Shown here piece after piece: positions 5,442-13,208 of a stretch of 17,957 bases of DNA (positions are counted from its first letter, which is position 1; each line of letters opens with the position of its first letter). A program made the translations under genes and the position numbers. The stretch comes from Bacteroidales bacterium. Its GTDB lineage: Bacteria; Bacteroidota; Bacteroidia; Bacteroidales; UBA7960. The stretch covers positions 1-17,957 of the forward strand of contig SKSI01000171.1 of assembly GCA_007123065.1 (NCBI GenBank). Reading direction: 5' to 3'. Below the pieces are notes generated by a model. That model was not told the DNA's origin and did no database searches. It saw only the letters and a program-made list of their open reading frames with translations.

Positions 5442-7289
5442 ATGACGGTTACAAAAGGAAAACCTATTGAGCTGGAAGATGTGGTTGTCAAGTTTGTCGG
5501 GGACTCCGGAGATGGCATGCAGCTGACGGGAACATTGTTCTCAGATGTTGCCGCTCTGGCCGGTAATGACCTCGCCACATTTCCCGATTTCCCTGCTGAG
5601 ATCCGTGCACCGCACAACACCATTGCCGGTGTCAGTGGTTTTCAGGTGCATATGGGAAAAAGAAAGATCTACACTTCCGGTGATATGTGTGATGTTCTGG
5701 TTGCGATGAACCCTGCTTCCCTGAAAGCAAATTTGAAATGGGCGAAGAAGGGTGCTACGCTGGTCATCGACTCATCCACATTTGAGCAAAAAGCAATTGA
5801 GAAAGCCGGTTACGTAGAAAGTCCTCTTGATGATGGATCACTGGATTCTTATAATGTGATCAAAGCCCCGATCACGGATCTGACAAAAGAGAGTCTGGAG
5901 ACTCTTGGGGTTGACAAACGGCTTGCTGAACGGACAAAAAACATGTTTGTCCTGGGCCTGATGTTTTATCTGTTTGGTCGTGATATTGAAAAACCTTTAT
6001 CATTTATTAAAAAGAAATTTGCAGACAAGCCCAAGGTGATCCAGGCAAATCAGGTTGCATTGCAGGCTGGTTACAATTATGGAGACACCACAGAGGCTAT
6101 CTCTTCTACCTTCAATGTTGATCCGGCACCTATGCCCAAAGGGCTTTACAGGAATATCCATGGCAATATTGCCACTGCCTGGGGTTTGCTGGCAGCAGCA
6201 GAACGCAGCGGACGGCCGCTCTTTCTGGGTTCATATCCGATTACGCCGGCTACGGAAATACTGATGGAGCTGTCAAAGCACAAGTCGCTGGGTGCAAAAG
6301 TATTTCAGGCCGAAGATGAAATTGCCGGTATCTGTTCTTCCATTGGAGCAAGTTTTGCCGGTTCTTTTGCCGTAACAACCACTTCCGGACCAGGTTTGTC
6401 GCTTAAAAGCGAAGCCATAGGCCTTGCTGTAATTACCGAGCTGCCGCTCGTAATTGTGAACGTACAGCGTGCAGGCCCCTCAACGGGAATGCCCACAAAA
6501 AGTGAACAGTCGGATTTGATGCAAGCCCTCTTTGGCCGCAATGGAGAATGCCCGCTGATGGTAATGGCAGCCTCCAGTCCGGCCGACTGCTTTTACAAAG
6601 CATATATGGCCTCCAAGTATTCGATGGAACACATGACACCCGTTATCCTGCTTACCGACGGATACCTTGGGTTTGGTTCAGAGCTTTTCCGGATCCCGGA
6701 TGTGAATGACCTGCCACCGATCAAACCACCAATTGCAGACCCCAATGATAAGAATTATAAGCCCTACAGACGTGATGAAAGCACGTTGGTAAGGAAATGG
6801 GCAGTTCCCGGGGTAGAAGGACTGAGACACCGCATAGGCGGACTGGAAAAAACCAACATTGATGGCAACGTGTCGACAGACCCGCTCAATCATCAGCTGA
6901 TGGTGAATATCAGGGAAGAGAAGGTATTCCGGATCGGAGACTACATTCCGCTTCAGGAAGTTTATGGCGAGGAAACAGGTGAATTGCTCGTTGTTGGCTG
7001 GGGAGGCACAGAAGGTGCTCTGCGCTCGACAGTGGCCAGGCTCCAGGAAGAAGGCAAAAAAGTAAGCCACGTTCAGTTTAACTATATCAAGCCGCTTCCC
7101 AAAAACACACGGCAAATTCTCTCGTCCTTTAAGAAAATTGTCGTATGTGAGCTCAATAACGGACAGTTTGTCAATTACCTGAGGATGTTGTATCCCGAAT
7201 ACCCCTATCATCAATTTAATAAGGTGCAGGGCCTGCCTTTCCACGTGCAGGAACTGACGGATATATTCAATAAACTATTGGAGGAGTAA
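5442..7289 (+). CDS. korA: 2-oxoglutarate:ferredoxin oxidoreductase, alpha subunit (gamma-alpha fusion)
   Basis: With KorB this forms the CoA-dependent enzyme that converts 2-oxoglutarate to succinyl-CoA and CO2 while reducing ferredoxin; it runs oxidatively or as a reductive-TCA carboxylase. The 615 residues contain an N-terminal gamma domain (about 10-200) opening with KFVGDSGDGMQLTGTLFSD and including FPAEIRAPHNT. The alpha domain has SYPITPATE at 264-272, the TTSGPGLSLKSEA segment near 314 and RAGPSTGMPTKSEQSDL near 342. The C-terminal domain has LLVVGWGGTEGALRS near 512. This is the KorA type of the two-subunit enzymes known from Mycobacterium and Magnetococcus. The specificity call rests on family resemblance; another 2-oxoacid cannot be wholly excluded. 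Start is the ATG after a promoter about 50 bases upstream, with no Shine-Dalgarno. korB follows after one base. Confidence 0.93.
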   Translation: MTVTKGKPIELEDVVVKFVGDSGDGMQLTGTLFSDVAALAGNDLATFPDFPAEIRAPHNTIAGVSGFQVHMGKRKIYTSGDMCDVLVAMNPASLKANLKWAKKGATLVIDSSTFEQKAIEKAGYVESPLDDGSLDSYNVIKAPITDLTKESLETLGVDKRLAERTKNMFVLGLMFYLFGRDIEKPLSFIKKKFADKPKVIQANQVALQAGYNYGDTTEAISSTFNVDPAPMPKGLYRNIHGNIATAWGLLAAAERSGRPLFLGSYPITPATEILMELSKHKSLGAKVFQAEDEIAGICSSIGASFAGSFAVTTTSGPGLSLKSEAIGLAVITELPLVIVNVQRAGPSTGMPTKSEQSDLMQALFGRNGECPLMVMAASSPADCFYKAYMASKYSMEHMTPVILLTDGYLGFGSELFRIPDVNDLPPIKPPIADPNDKNYKPYRRDESTLVRKWAVPGVEGLRHRIGGLEKTNIDGNVSTDPLNHQLMVNIREEKVFRIGDYIPLQEVYGEETGELLVVGWGGTEGALRSTVARLQEEGKKVSHVQFNYIKPLPKNTRQILSSFKKIVVCELNNGQFVNYLRMLYPEYPYHQFNKVQGLPFHVQELTDIFNKLLEE

Positions 7290-7290
7290 T

Positions 7291-8328
7291 ATGTCAATAT
7301 CAAATAAAATAAGCAAGTCGCCTGTAGAACTGACAAAACAGGACTTTGTCAGTGACCAGATGGTGAAATGGTGCCCCGGATGCGGAGCACACGCTATCCT
7401 GGCAGCCGTAGGAAACGTGTTTCCAAAAATAGGATACCGGAAAGAAAATTTTGCCATGGTATCCGGTATCGGATGTTCTTCCAGATTCCCGTACTATGTG
7501 GATACATTCGGTTTTCACGGAATACACGGGCGTGCCGCAGCCATTGCAAGCGGCTTAAAGGTTGCAAATCCCGGACTTAGTGTCTGGATGGCCACCGGCG
7601 ATGGCGATTCTATGGCAATTGGCGGGAACCACTTCATTCACATATTGCGCAGAAACATCGATATCAACATTCTGCTTTTCAACAATCAGATTTACGGATT
7701 GACCAAAGGACAGTTTTCCCCAACTACACCATTGGGAACGGTTACCAAAACCTCTCCTTATGGAACCATTGAGCATCCTTTTACTGTTTCCGGACTGGTA
7801 CTTGGAGCCCAGGGAACTTTCTTTGCACGTGTGCCCGACAACAACATTAAACTGATGACAGAAGTTCTTTATGAAGCAGCTAAACACGATGGCACATCCG
7901 TTATCGAAATCCTGCAAAACTGTATCATCTTTGCAGATAAAGTGCATGAACATATAACTGCACGCGATATGAAGGAGGAACGTCAGCTTTTCCTGAAACA
8001 CGGTGAACCGATGATCTTTGGTAAGAACAGAGATAAGGGGATCATCCTGAATGGCCGCCACCTCGAAGTAGCAGAGCTTGGGAAGAATGGCATCAATGAA
8101 GATGATATTCTGGTTCATGACCAATATACCCGGGATCCGAGCATTCATAGGATGCTCGGCCGGCTGAAAGCTCCTGATTTTCCTGTTGCAATGGGTGTGA
8201 TTCGCTCTGCTGCATTCGATACATATGATGATCTTACGGAAGGCCAGATTGAGACAGCAAAGAAGACGTCAAATATTAAAAACGTGAATGATCTGCTACG
8301 CAGTGGCGATACCTGGGAGATAGAGTAA
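7291..8328 (+). CDS. korB: 2-oxoglutarate:ferredoxin oxidoreductase, beta subunit (ThDP-binding)
   Basis: This subunit carries thiamine diphosphate and the single [4Fe-4S] cluster of the KorAB enzyme. Its 345 residues show cluster cysteines C28 and C31 (WCPGCGAH), C62 (SGIGCSSR) and C211 (LQNCIIF). The ThDP motif runs from GDGDS at 103-107 to NNQIYGLTKGQ starting at N131-N132. The substrate-loop stretch FSPTTPLGTVTKTSPYGT is typical of the oxoglutarate type. The ATG lies one base after the korA stop and is preceded by a clear Shine-Dalgarno-like GGAGGAG (7280-7286) inside the end of korA, unusual here because most starts in this window lack one. The arrangement suggests translational coupling for a 1:1 subunit ratio. 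A flippase-like gene starts five bases downstream. Confidence 0.94.
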   Translation: MSISNKISKSPVELTKQDFVSDQMVKWCPGCGAHAILAAVGNVFPKIGYRKENFAMVSGIGCSSRFPYYVDTFGFHGIHGRAAAIASGLKVANPGLSVWMATGDGDSMAIGGNHFIHILRRNIDINILLFNNQIYGLTKGQFSPTTPLGTVTKTSPYGTIEHPFTVSGLVLGAQGTFFARVPDNNIKLMTEVLYEAAKHDGTSVIEILQNCIIFADKVHEHITARDMKEERQLFLKHGEPMIFGKNRDKGIILNGRHLEVAELGKNGINEDDILVHDQYTRDPSIHRMLGRLKAPDFPVAMGVIRSAAFDTYDDLTEGQIETAKKTSNIKNVNDLLRSGDTWEIE

Positions 8329-8332
8329 TGCC

Positions 8333-9805
8333 ATGGGTGTTATTCAAAAGGATAGCTTTCGTATAACAGTCATCTCGTATGCAGGTGCTGTGATCGGCTA
8401 TTTGAATAAAATCATCCTCTTCACGAACTTTTTACAAACCGAGCAGGTTGGTCTGGCCAACCTGCTCGTGTCTTTATCACTGATCTATGCGCAGTTTGCT
8501 GCATTGGGAAGCAGAAACATCGTGATCCGGTTTTTCCCGTTTTTCAATAATCCGAAGAACCAACATAACGGCTTCTTGTTTGGAATGGTTGCCCTTGCTA
8601 CGGGTGGTTTCCTGATTGGAACGCTGATATTCCTGGTTTTAAAGGAGCCGTTTTCAATGCTGTACCGCGAATCCAGTCCCCTCCTGGTTGAATACCTGGT
8701 ATATTTAATCCCGCTGGCACTGGCCCAGTTATACTATAATATTTTTGAGGCCTACCTGCGATCCTTGTATTATAACCTGCTGCCATCGATTGCACACGAG
8801 GTTATTCTCAGAGTATTGGTCACTATTTCGATTTCCCTCTATGCAATCGGTATCATCTCTTTTCCCCTGTTTGTGCTGATTTACGTTGTAGCCAATTGCA
8901 TGCCTGCAGTGGTGTTAATTATCTTTACTGCCGCTAAAGGGTGGTTGCTGATCAAACCGGTTTATTCTCCTATGCTGCGAAGACTGGGAAGAATTATGCT
9001 GGTTTATGGTTTGTATTCACTGCTTACAAGCCTGGGCAGCTTCCTGTTTATCAGTATTGACGCGTTGATGGTGGCCGGGATGATTGGTCTGGGAGCTGCA
9101 GGCATTTATACCACGATGGTATTTCTGACTTCTATTATGCTTATTCCTTATCGTTCTATGGTGAAGGTGTCTGCGCCGCTTGTGGCACAGCTATGGAAAA
9201 GCCGCTCGATGGAGGTGATGCAGTCAGTCAGTCGGAAAGCCAGTGCCGGCAATATGGTGGTTGGTGCTGCCCTGTTTTTGCTGATATGGATCAATATGGA
9301 TGCCATTTTCCAGGTCATACCTGCTGAATATGCTGCCGGCCGTTATGTTTTTCTGATCCTGGGTGTCGGAAAACTGTTTGATATGAGTGCAGCACTGACA
9401 TCCACCATTATCATCACATCAAAAAAATACCGCTATGATCTGTTGTTTACAGGTGGAATGGTTGCTGTTGCGGTCATCTTAAACTATATTTTGATCCCTT
9501 TGTTTGGGATCAATGGTGCAGCCCTGGCCAGTATGATCACCTTGCTGCTTTTCAATTTGCTTCGAATTGTATTCATCTGGTACCACTTCAGGATCAATCC
9601 TTTTGGGATGAACCAGATCTGGATGCCGCTCATTATTGCATCGATAGTACTCCTGGCCGAATGGTTTCCTGCGTCAGGTAATTTATGGCTGGATGTGCCA
9701 GGCAGAACCATCACGGGGATGTTGCTTTTCTTGTTGCCGGTTAAGCTTCTGAAAATATCTCCTGAGCTGGAAAAATGGACGTATGGTTTGTTGGCCAGAT
9801 TTTGA
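8333..9805 (+). CDS. Polysaccharide/lipid-linked oligosaccharide flippase-like membrane protein
   Basis: The 490-residue inner-membrane protein is almost entirely hydrophobic and I count roughly 12-14 membrane segments. It looks like the polysaccharide biosynthesis/MATE-MurJ (MOP) superfamily: an N-terminal helix with scattered polar residues, repeated GAxGIYTTM / INGAALASMITLLLFNLLRI segments, and a polysaccharide_synt_C-like second half with YRYDLLFTGGMVAVAVILNYILIP. Family members flip lipid-linked sugar precursors such as O-antigen, capsule or lipid II; the substrate here is unknown. The start is ATG, five bases after the korB stop, so it is very likely co-transcribed with korAB, an unexpected partner because no glycosyltransferase is nearby. 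It ends in convergent orientation 65 bp before the next gene, without an obvious terminator hairpin. Family confidence is good; function is inferred. Confidence 0.82.
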   Translation: MGVIQKDSFRITVISYAGAVIGYLNKIILFTNFLQTEQVGLANLLVSLSLIYAQFAALGSRNIVIRFFPFFNNPKNQHNGFLFGMVALATGGFLIGTLIFLVLKEPFSMLYRESSPLLVEYLVYLIPLALAQLYYNIFEAYLRSLYYNLLPSIAHEVILRVLVTISISLYAIGIISFPLFVLIYVVANCMPAVVLIIFTAAKGWLLIKPVYSPMLRRLGRIMLVYGLYSLLTSLGSFLFISIDALMVAGMIGLGAAGIYTTMVFLTSIMLIPYRSMVKVSAPLVAQLWKSRSMEVMQSVSRKASAGNMVVGAALFLLIWINMDAIFQVIPAEYAAGRYVFLILGVGKLFDMSAALTSTIIITSKKYRYDLLFTGGMVAVAVILNYILIPLFGINGAALASMITLLLFNLLRIVFIWYHFRINPFGMNQIWMPLIIASIVLLAEWFPASGNLWLDVPGRTITGMLLFLLPVKLLKISPELEKWTYGLLARF

Positions 9806-9870
9806 GATTGCTGAAATACAGGTTATTTTAACAATGGAACAAAGGCTGCAAGCCAATTCGTTATATTCGC

Positions 9871-10731
9871 TTATTCACTTTCATGGCCAACATTAACAAG
9901 CACTTCCTTGATTTCGATAACAAATTCAATCATATCCTCATCAAGCATCTGCCGCAGCTGATCCAGCTGGCCGCCCATCATCTGTTCCAATATTGCGCGC
10001 TGCTCCTCAGGTATTTGTTCCAACTCTTTCTCCAATTCCGCCAGTGCATCCATAGCCTGTTCACGCTCTTCCTCGGAAAGGTGTTCGGAAAGCCCGTGAA
10101 CAGAAATGGTCGTAACGAAGGGGATCATGAGACCGTTGATGTTGCGGTAATCTTGCATCCGGATAACCGGCTCAATCATACGCACGTCTCCCTCTTCGAT
10201 CTCTGCCATAGTGGAAAACTTCATCTTACGCAATACCCAGTGTTCGTCATCAAAATACAAGCTTATGCTGCCAATGGGTTCATCAACATCTTCAAATTCT
10301 TCCATTAAAATACGCATGTCATCAATAAAAACAATATGAGTGTTCATGCCATCAATGCGTTCGTTTCCCATGTACCTTGAATTCATCAGCAAATGCTCGA
10401 ATATTTCAGGCGAAAAGAAATCCGTATCAACCATCGGTGATGTTGTATGCATCCCCATCCCCGAAATGGAACCCCAGAAACTGTCTGTTTCCACCTGGGA
10501 GACAAAATAGGGCCGGCCATTGTCATATTCTTTGTGATAGTGGGTGGTGAAGTTGCCGGTAACAATTTTGTAATCGTCAACGTTTCTTATTGACATTTCA
10601 TAATGGGCACGTACCTGTTCCAGCATTTCGGCGGCACGCCTGTCGTTGTATTGACCGAAAGCAGCCATTGGCGCCTGAATAAGCAACGTCAAAAAAAGCA
10701 GGCAAACAATAATCTCTTTTGTTTTTTTCAT
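9871..10731 (-). CDS. Exported protein of unknown function, LolA-like fold suspected
   Basis: I do not recognise this 286-residue protein by name. It has a signal peptide (KKTKE, then a hydrophobic core, likely cleaved after AAFG at 26) without a lipobox cysteine, so it should be soluble in the periplasm or exported. The mature part alternates short strands with polar turns. The segment with SLYFDDEHWVLRKMKF (158-172) followed by MQDYRNINGLMIPFVTTIS (192-210) resembles the half-barrel architecture of LolA/outer-membrane-lipoprotein-sorting proteins. A strongly charged Glu/Gln-rich helical insert (218-267), possibly coiled coil, precedes the last strand EFVIEIKEVLVNVG. It has its own promoter candidate and is convergent with the flippase gene. 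A role in lipid or lipoprotein handling is only a structural guess. Confidence 0.85.
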   Translation of the reverse strand: MKKTKEIIVCLLFLTLLIQAPMAAFGQYNDRRAAEMLEQVRAHYEMSIRNVDDYKIVTGNFTTHYHKEYDNGRPYFVSQVETDSFWGSISGMGMHTTSPMVDTDFFSPEIFEHLLMNSRYMGNERIDGMNTHIVFIDDMRILMEEFEDVDEPIGSISLYFDDEHWVLRKMKFSTMAEIEEGDVRMIEPVIRMQDYRNINGLMIPFVTTISVHGLSEHLSEEEREQAMDALAELEKELEQIPEEQRAILEQMMGGQLDQLRQMLDEDMIEFVIEIKEVLVNVGHESE

Positions 10732-10748
10732 GATATCTGTTTATGTTT

Positions 10749-10809
10749 AAAACCAATTCTTACACTCAAAATTAATCATTCCTGATCAAAATCCAATAAA
10801 ATTGGTTTT
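10749..10809. repeat. 10-bp perfect inverted repeat around a promoter
   Basis: AAAACCAATT at 10749-10758 and AATTGGTTTT at 10800-10809 are exact reverse complements, 41 bases apart. The pair brackets the predicted -7 and -33 boxes of the minus-strand exported-protein gene. An inner short hairpin CCAAT-AAA-ATTGG (10793-10805) shares the right arm. This could be a two-site operator, but AT-rich sequence makes chance pairing possible. Confidence 0.35.
10767..10774 (-). promoter_or_regulatory. Predicted -7 promoter box of the exported-protein gene
   Basis: On the minus strand TAATTTTG matches TAnnTTTG exactly, with TTGG about 18 bases upstream as a weak -33 element. The ATG lies 35 bases downstream, giving a leader of about 30 bases. 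Confidence 0.5.
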
Positions 10810-10884
10810 CTTAAAAGCTATCATATTGCACATATGCTATCAGAACAAAAAAATGACCCGGCTTTTAAACATACAAAAGACTGA

Positions 10885-10892
10885 TATCTTTG
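10885..10892 (+). promoter_or_regulatory. Predicted -7 promoter box reading toward pabB
   Basis: TATCTTTG matches TAnnTTTG exactly. The -33 position holds only CTTTT, about 19-20 bases upstream. If used, transcription starts near 10899 and the pabB mRNA has a leader of about 375 bases that includes the whole heptamer array. Confidence 0.45.
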
Positions 10893-10983
10893 TAATCATG
10901 ATACAAAACATATTAAACGCCCATGACTGGTTTTTTTAACACACGGGGGGATGGTTTTCGATTGTCGATTAAGAAATGAAAGA

Positions 10984-11222
10984 GCTGGAAGCTCGAAGCT
11001 CGAAGGAAAAATAAAGAATAGCTCGAAGCTGGAAGCTGGAAGCTCGAAGGAAAAATAAAGAATAGCTCGAAGCTTGAAGCTGGAAGCTCGAAGGAAAAAG
11101 AAAATAAGCTCGAAGCTCGAAGCTCGAAGCTGGAAGGAAAAAGAAAAAGGCTCGAAGCTGGAAGCTGGAAGCTGGAAGGAAAAATAAAGAATAGCTCGAA
11201 GCTTGAAGCTGGAAGCTCGAAG
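10984..11222. repeat. Higher-order heptamer array (about six blocks of 42-44 nt)
   Basis: The basic unit is the heptamer GCTSGAA. Four tandem heptamers plus one base form a 29-base core, followed by a purine/AT spacer such as GAAAAATAAAGAATA, giving a composite unit of 42-44 bases. Blocks start at 11021, 11065, 11108, 11150 and 11194, with a partial first block from 10984. The 29-base cores of the blocks at 11065 and 11194 are identical, both carrying the variant GCTTGAA. Two blocks have a shortened spacer of the GAAAAAGAAAA type. The array lies in the predicted leader of pabB. Related single copies occur at 1900-1926 and 4001-4016. Confidence 0.93.
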
Positions 11223-11273
11223 GGGTCGCAGCAGCAAACGGAACGCCCTGAAAATTCAACAAAACATACACAG

Positions 11274-12590
11274 ATGAATAACAGAAATAATAAGTTTTTT
11301 AATAACAATCACCAGAGCAATGATTTTCCAATGGCTGCACTTGCATGGGGCCAATCCCTCTTTGGAAATGCCATGTTTCTGAACAGCAACAATTATCAGC
11401 ATGATAAATATGAAAGCATTCAGGGTGTTATAGCACTGGGCGCGGCAGATCAGGTTTATGCAAACGCTGATGATGCGTTTGAACAGCTTAAGGAATTTTC
11501 TGATGCACATCCTGACTGGCTTTTTGGTTTCTTTTCCTATGAGTTAAAGAATCAGCTTGAGCGACTGCAATCAAAAAACCCGGACCATGTATGCATGCCT
11601 GACATGCATTTTTTCAGACCTGTAATTGTTTTGTTAAGAAAACCGGAAGGGTGGCATATCGGATGCTTGCCCGGTTATGGAAATTTGTCTGATCCGGATT
11701 GTGTTTACCGAAGTATCTGCGAGCAGAACCAAATTGAGTCCGTGAATGCCAGGTTGCCTGAAATAACAGCGCGAGTTGATAAAAAGAGATACCTCGATCG
11801 GCTTCACGCCATCAAAGCGCATATTCAGCAGGGCGATATTTATGAGATGAACTATTGTGTGGAGTTTTTTGCAGAACAGGCAGCGATCAACCCGCTTTCC
11901 GTTTATGATTCTCTGAACCGTGTTTCTCCGACACCGTTCTCTTGTTTCTGCCAACTCAACGATAAATACCTGATGTGTGCCAGTCCGGAACGTTTTCTAA
12001 AAAAGCAAGATCAAACACTTATTTCTCAACCGATTAAAGGAACCGGGGCCAGAGGAGGAAATCCGGAAGAGGATGAGCGGTTAAAGCAGGCACTGTATCA
12101 TGATTTAAAGGAGCGCAGCGAGAATGTGATGATTGTAGACCTGGTGCGAAATGATCTGTCGCGAACAGCCGAAAAAGATAGCGTTCGCGTGGAAGAGTTG
12201 TTTGGTATTTATACATTTCCACAGGTTCATCAAATGATCTCTACCGTTGTTTCAAAACTTGACAACAGGCATCACTTCGTGGATGCGATAAAAAATGCTT
12301 TTCCAATGGGTTCCATGACAGGTGCCCCGAAAATCAGGGCGATGGAGCTGATAGATTTATATGAGGACACGCGCCGGGGGTTGTACTCTGGAGCTGTGGG
12401 GTATATCAGTCCGGAGAAAAACTTTGATTTCAATGTGGTGATAAGGAGTGTTCTGTATAATGCAAAAAAACAGTACCTTAGTTACATGGCAGGTAGCGCA
12501 ATTACAGCAGCATCTGTTCCGGAGAGTGAGTATCAGGAGTGCCTGCTAAAAGCAAAGGCTATGGAACAAGCTTTGGTTGCTGCTTTATAG
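11274..12590 (+). CDS. pabB: Aminodeoxychorismate synthase component I
   Basis: This chorismate-utilising enzyme converts chorismate plus ammonia to 4-amino-4-deoxychorismate, the precursor of 4-aminobenzoate for folate. The PIKGT motif at 253-257 (K255, equivalent to the catalytic lysine of E. coli PabB) separates it from anthranilate synthase TrpE, which has PIAGT. Other family blocks are GDIYEMNYC (187-195), ASPERFL (236-242), ENVMIVDLVRNDL (283-295), GSMTGAPKIRAM (346-357) and PESEYQE (416-422). The length, 438 residues, is normal for a stand-alone component I. No pabA amidotransferase or pabC lyase gene is in the window. The ATG at 11274 lacks a Shine-Dalgarno; the first 15 residues are Asn-rich and variable, so the ATG at residue 20 is an alternative start. 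A heptamer array ends 51 bases upstream. Confidence 0.93.
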   Translation: MNNRNNKFFNNNHQSNDFPMAALAWGQSLFGNAMFLNSNNYQHDKYESIQGVIALGAADQVYANADDAFEQLKEFSDAHPDWLFGFFSYELKNQLERLQSKNPDHVCMPDMHFFRPVIVLLRKPEGWHIGCLPGYGNLSDPDCVYRSICEQNQIESVNARLPEITARVDKKRYLDRLHAIKAHIQQGDIYEMNYCVEFFAEQAAINPLSVYDSLNRVSPTPFSCFCQLNDKYLMCASPERFLKKQDQTLISQPIKGTGARGGNPEEDERLKQALYHDLKERSENVMIVDLVRNDLSRTAEKDSVRVEELFGIYTFPQVHQMISTVVSKLDNRHHFVDAIKNAFPMGSMTGAPKIRAMELIDLYEDTRRGLYSGAVGYISPEKNFDFNVVIRSVLYNAKKQYLSYMAGSAITAASVPESEYQECLLKAKAMEQALVAAL

Positions 12591-12630
12591 GGTAAATAAA
12601 GTTTTTTAAATATTAAAACCTTGTCTTATC

Positions 12631-13182
12631 ATGAATCGAAAAATTTGTTGTGTTCTGATTTTGCTTGTTTTGATTTTGTTGCCTGATTATTCATTTGCGC
12701 AAAACCGGAGTGTCAGGGATATGAGCCCATCAGAACGAATTTTTGTTGGTGGGTTTCTTGGATTGCAGATTGGGACTTTTACGGCAATCAGTATTCACTT
12801 GCACGGGGGTTACAGGATAACCGACAGGTTTTCCGCAGGTCTTGGAGGCAATTATCAGTACACGCGTGATTCTTTCTGGGGAGAATCGTTGTCTTCTCAC
12901 GTTTACGGCAGCAATGTATTTGCCCGCTTCGACGTGGTTGCAAACTTTTTTGTTCACGGAGAATACGAGCGCATTCAGGTAAGATCTTATCGCTCACTGA
13001 CCAATCCGGGTGAACGTACGACTCTCATTGAAGACAATTACTTTCTGGGGTTGGGTTATGGTTTGCAGGCTTCTGGCCGCGTCAGACTAAACCTTTTGAT
13101 GTTGTATAATTTCAACGATGAGAGCAGGGTTTATCTTGACAACCCCTTCTTTCGCGTTGGGGTAGATATCTTCTTGTTTTAG
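12631..13182 (+). CDS. Small exported protein, outer-membrane beta-barrel-like
   Basis: I do not recognise a specific family. The 183-residue product has a clear signal peptide (MNRK, a Leu/Ile-rich core, cleavage likely after DYSFA at 23). The mature part alternates hydrophobic and polar residues in strand-like runs: GFLGLQIGTFTAISIHLHGGY, RFSAGLGGNYQYT, NVFARFDVVANFFVHGEYERI, NYFLGLGYGLQA and RLNLLMLYNF. It ends in FRVGVDIFLF with a C-terminal phenylalanine, the usual outer-membrane barrel signal. This suggests a small barrel of about eight strands. The gap of 40 bases after pabB contains no clear promoter or terminator, so co-transcription with pabB is possible. Function unknown. Confidence 0.82.
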   Translation: MNRKICCVLILLVLILLPDYSFAQNRSVRDMSPSERIFVGGFLGLQIGTFTAISIHLHGGYRITDRFSAGLGGNYQYTRDSFWGESLSSHVYGSNVFARFDVVANFFVHGEYERIQVRSYRSLTNPGERTTLIEDNYFLGLGYGLQASGRVRLNLLMLYNFNDESRVYLDNPFFRVGVDIFLF

Positions 13183-13208
13183 GATATTTCTGACGGTTTC
13201 TTTTCTTG

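Larger units (their letters stand above)
10732..11273. other. Gene-free 542-bp divergent spacer with promoters and heptamer array
   Basis: The spacer lies between the minus-strand exported-protein gene and plus-strand pabB. It holds a minus promoter candidate (10767-10774) within a 10-bp inverted repeat, a plus promoter box (10885-10892), a G-run (10943-10948) and a 239-bp heptamer array (10984-11222). All three minus-strand frames remain open across the array, but these are repeat artefacts. Confidence 0.75.

Noticed and set aside
6678..8148. Long minus-strand open frames (188 and 197 codons) antisense to korA and korB
   Set aside because: They are shadows of coding constraint on the plus strand; korA and korB are intact with full motifs.
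9806..9870. Bidirectional terminator between the flippase-like gene and the convergent exported-protein gene
   Set aside because: No stem longer than a few bases followed by a T-run was found on either strand.
10898..10939. Short frame encoding MIQNILNAHDWFF just after the -7 box
   Set aside because: It would have to be leaderless, has only 13 residues, shows no leader-peptide run of one amino acid and no attenuator hairpin pair after it.
10984..11222. Possible CRISPR array (period 42-44 nt)
   Set aside because: The intervals between cores are near-identical AT/purine spacers, not unique sequences, and the cores are themselves heptamer tandems. No cas gene is nearby.
10896..11308. Three overlapping minus-strand open frames of 100-131 codons
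   Set aside because: They coincide with the heptamer array, are open in all three frames, and encode only permutations of SSFELPAS-like repeats. This is the expected result of a stop-free heptamer repeat, not a gene.
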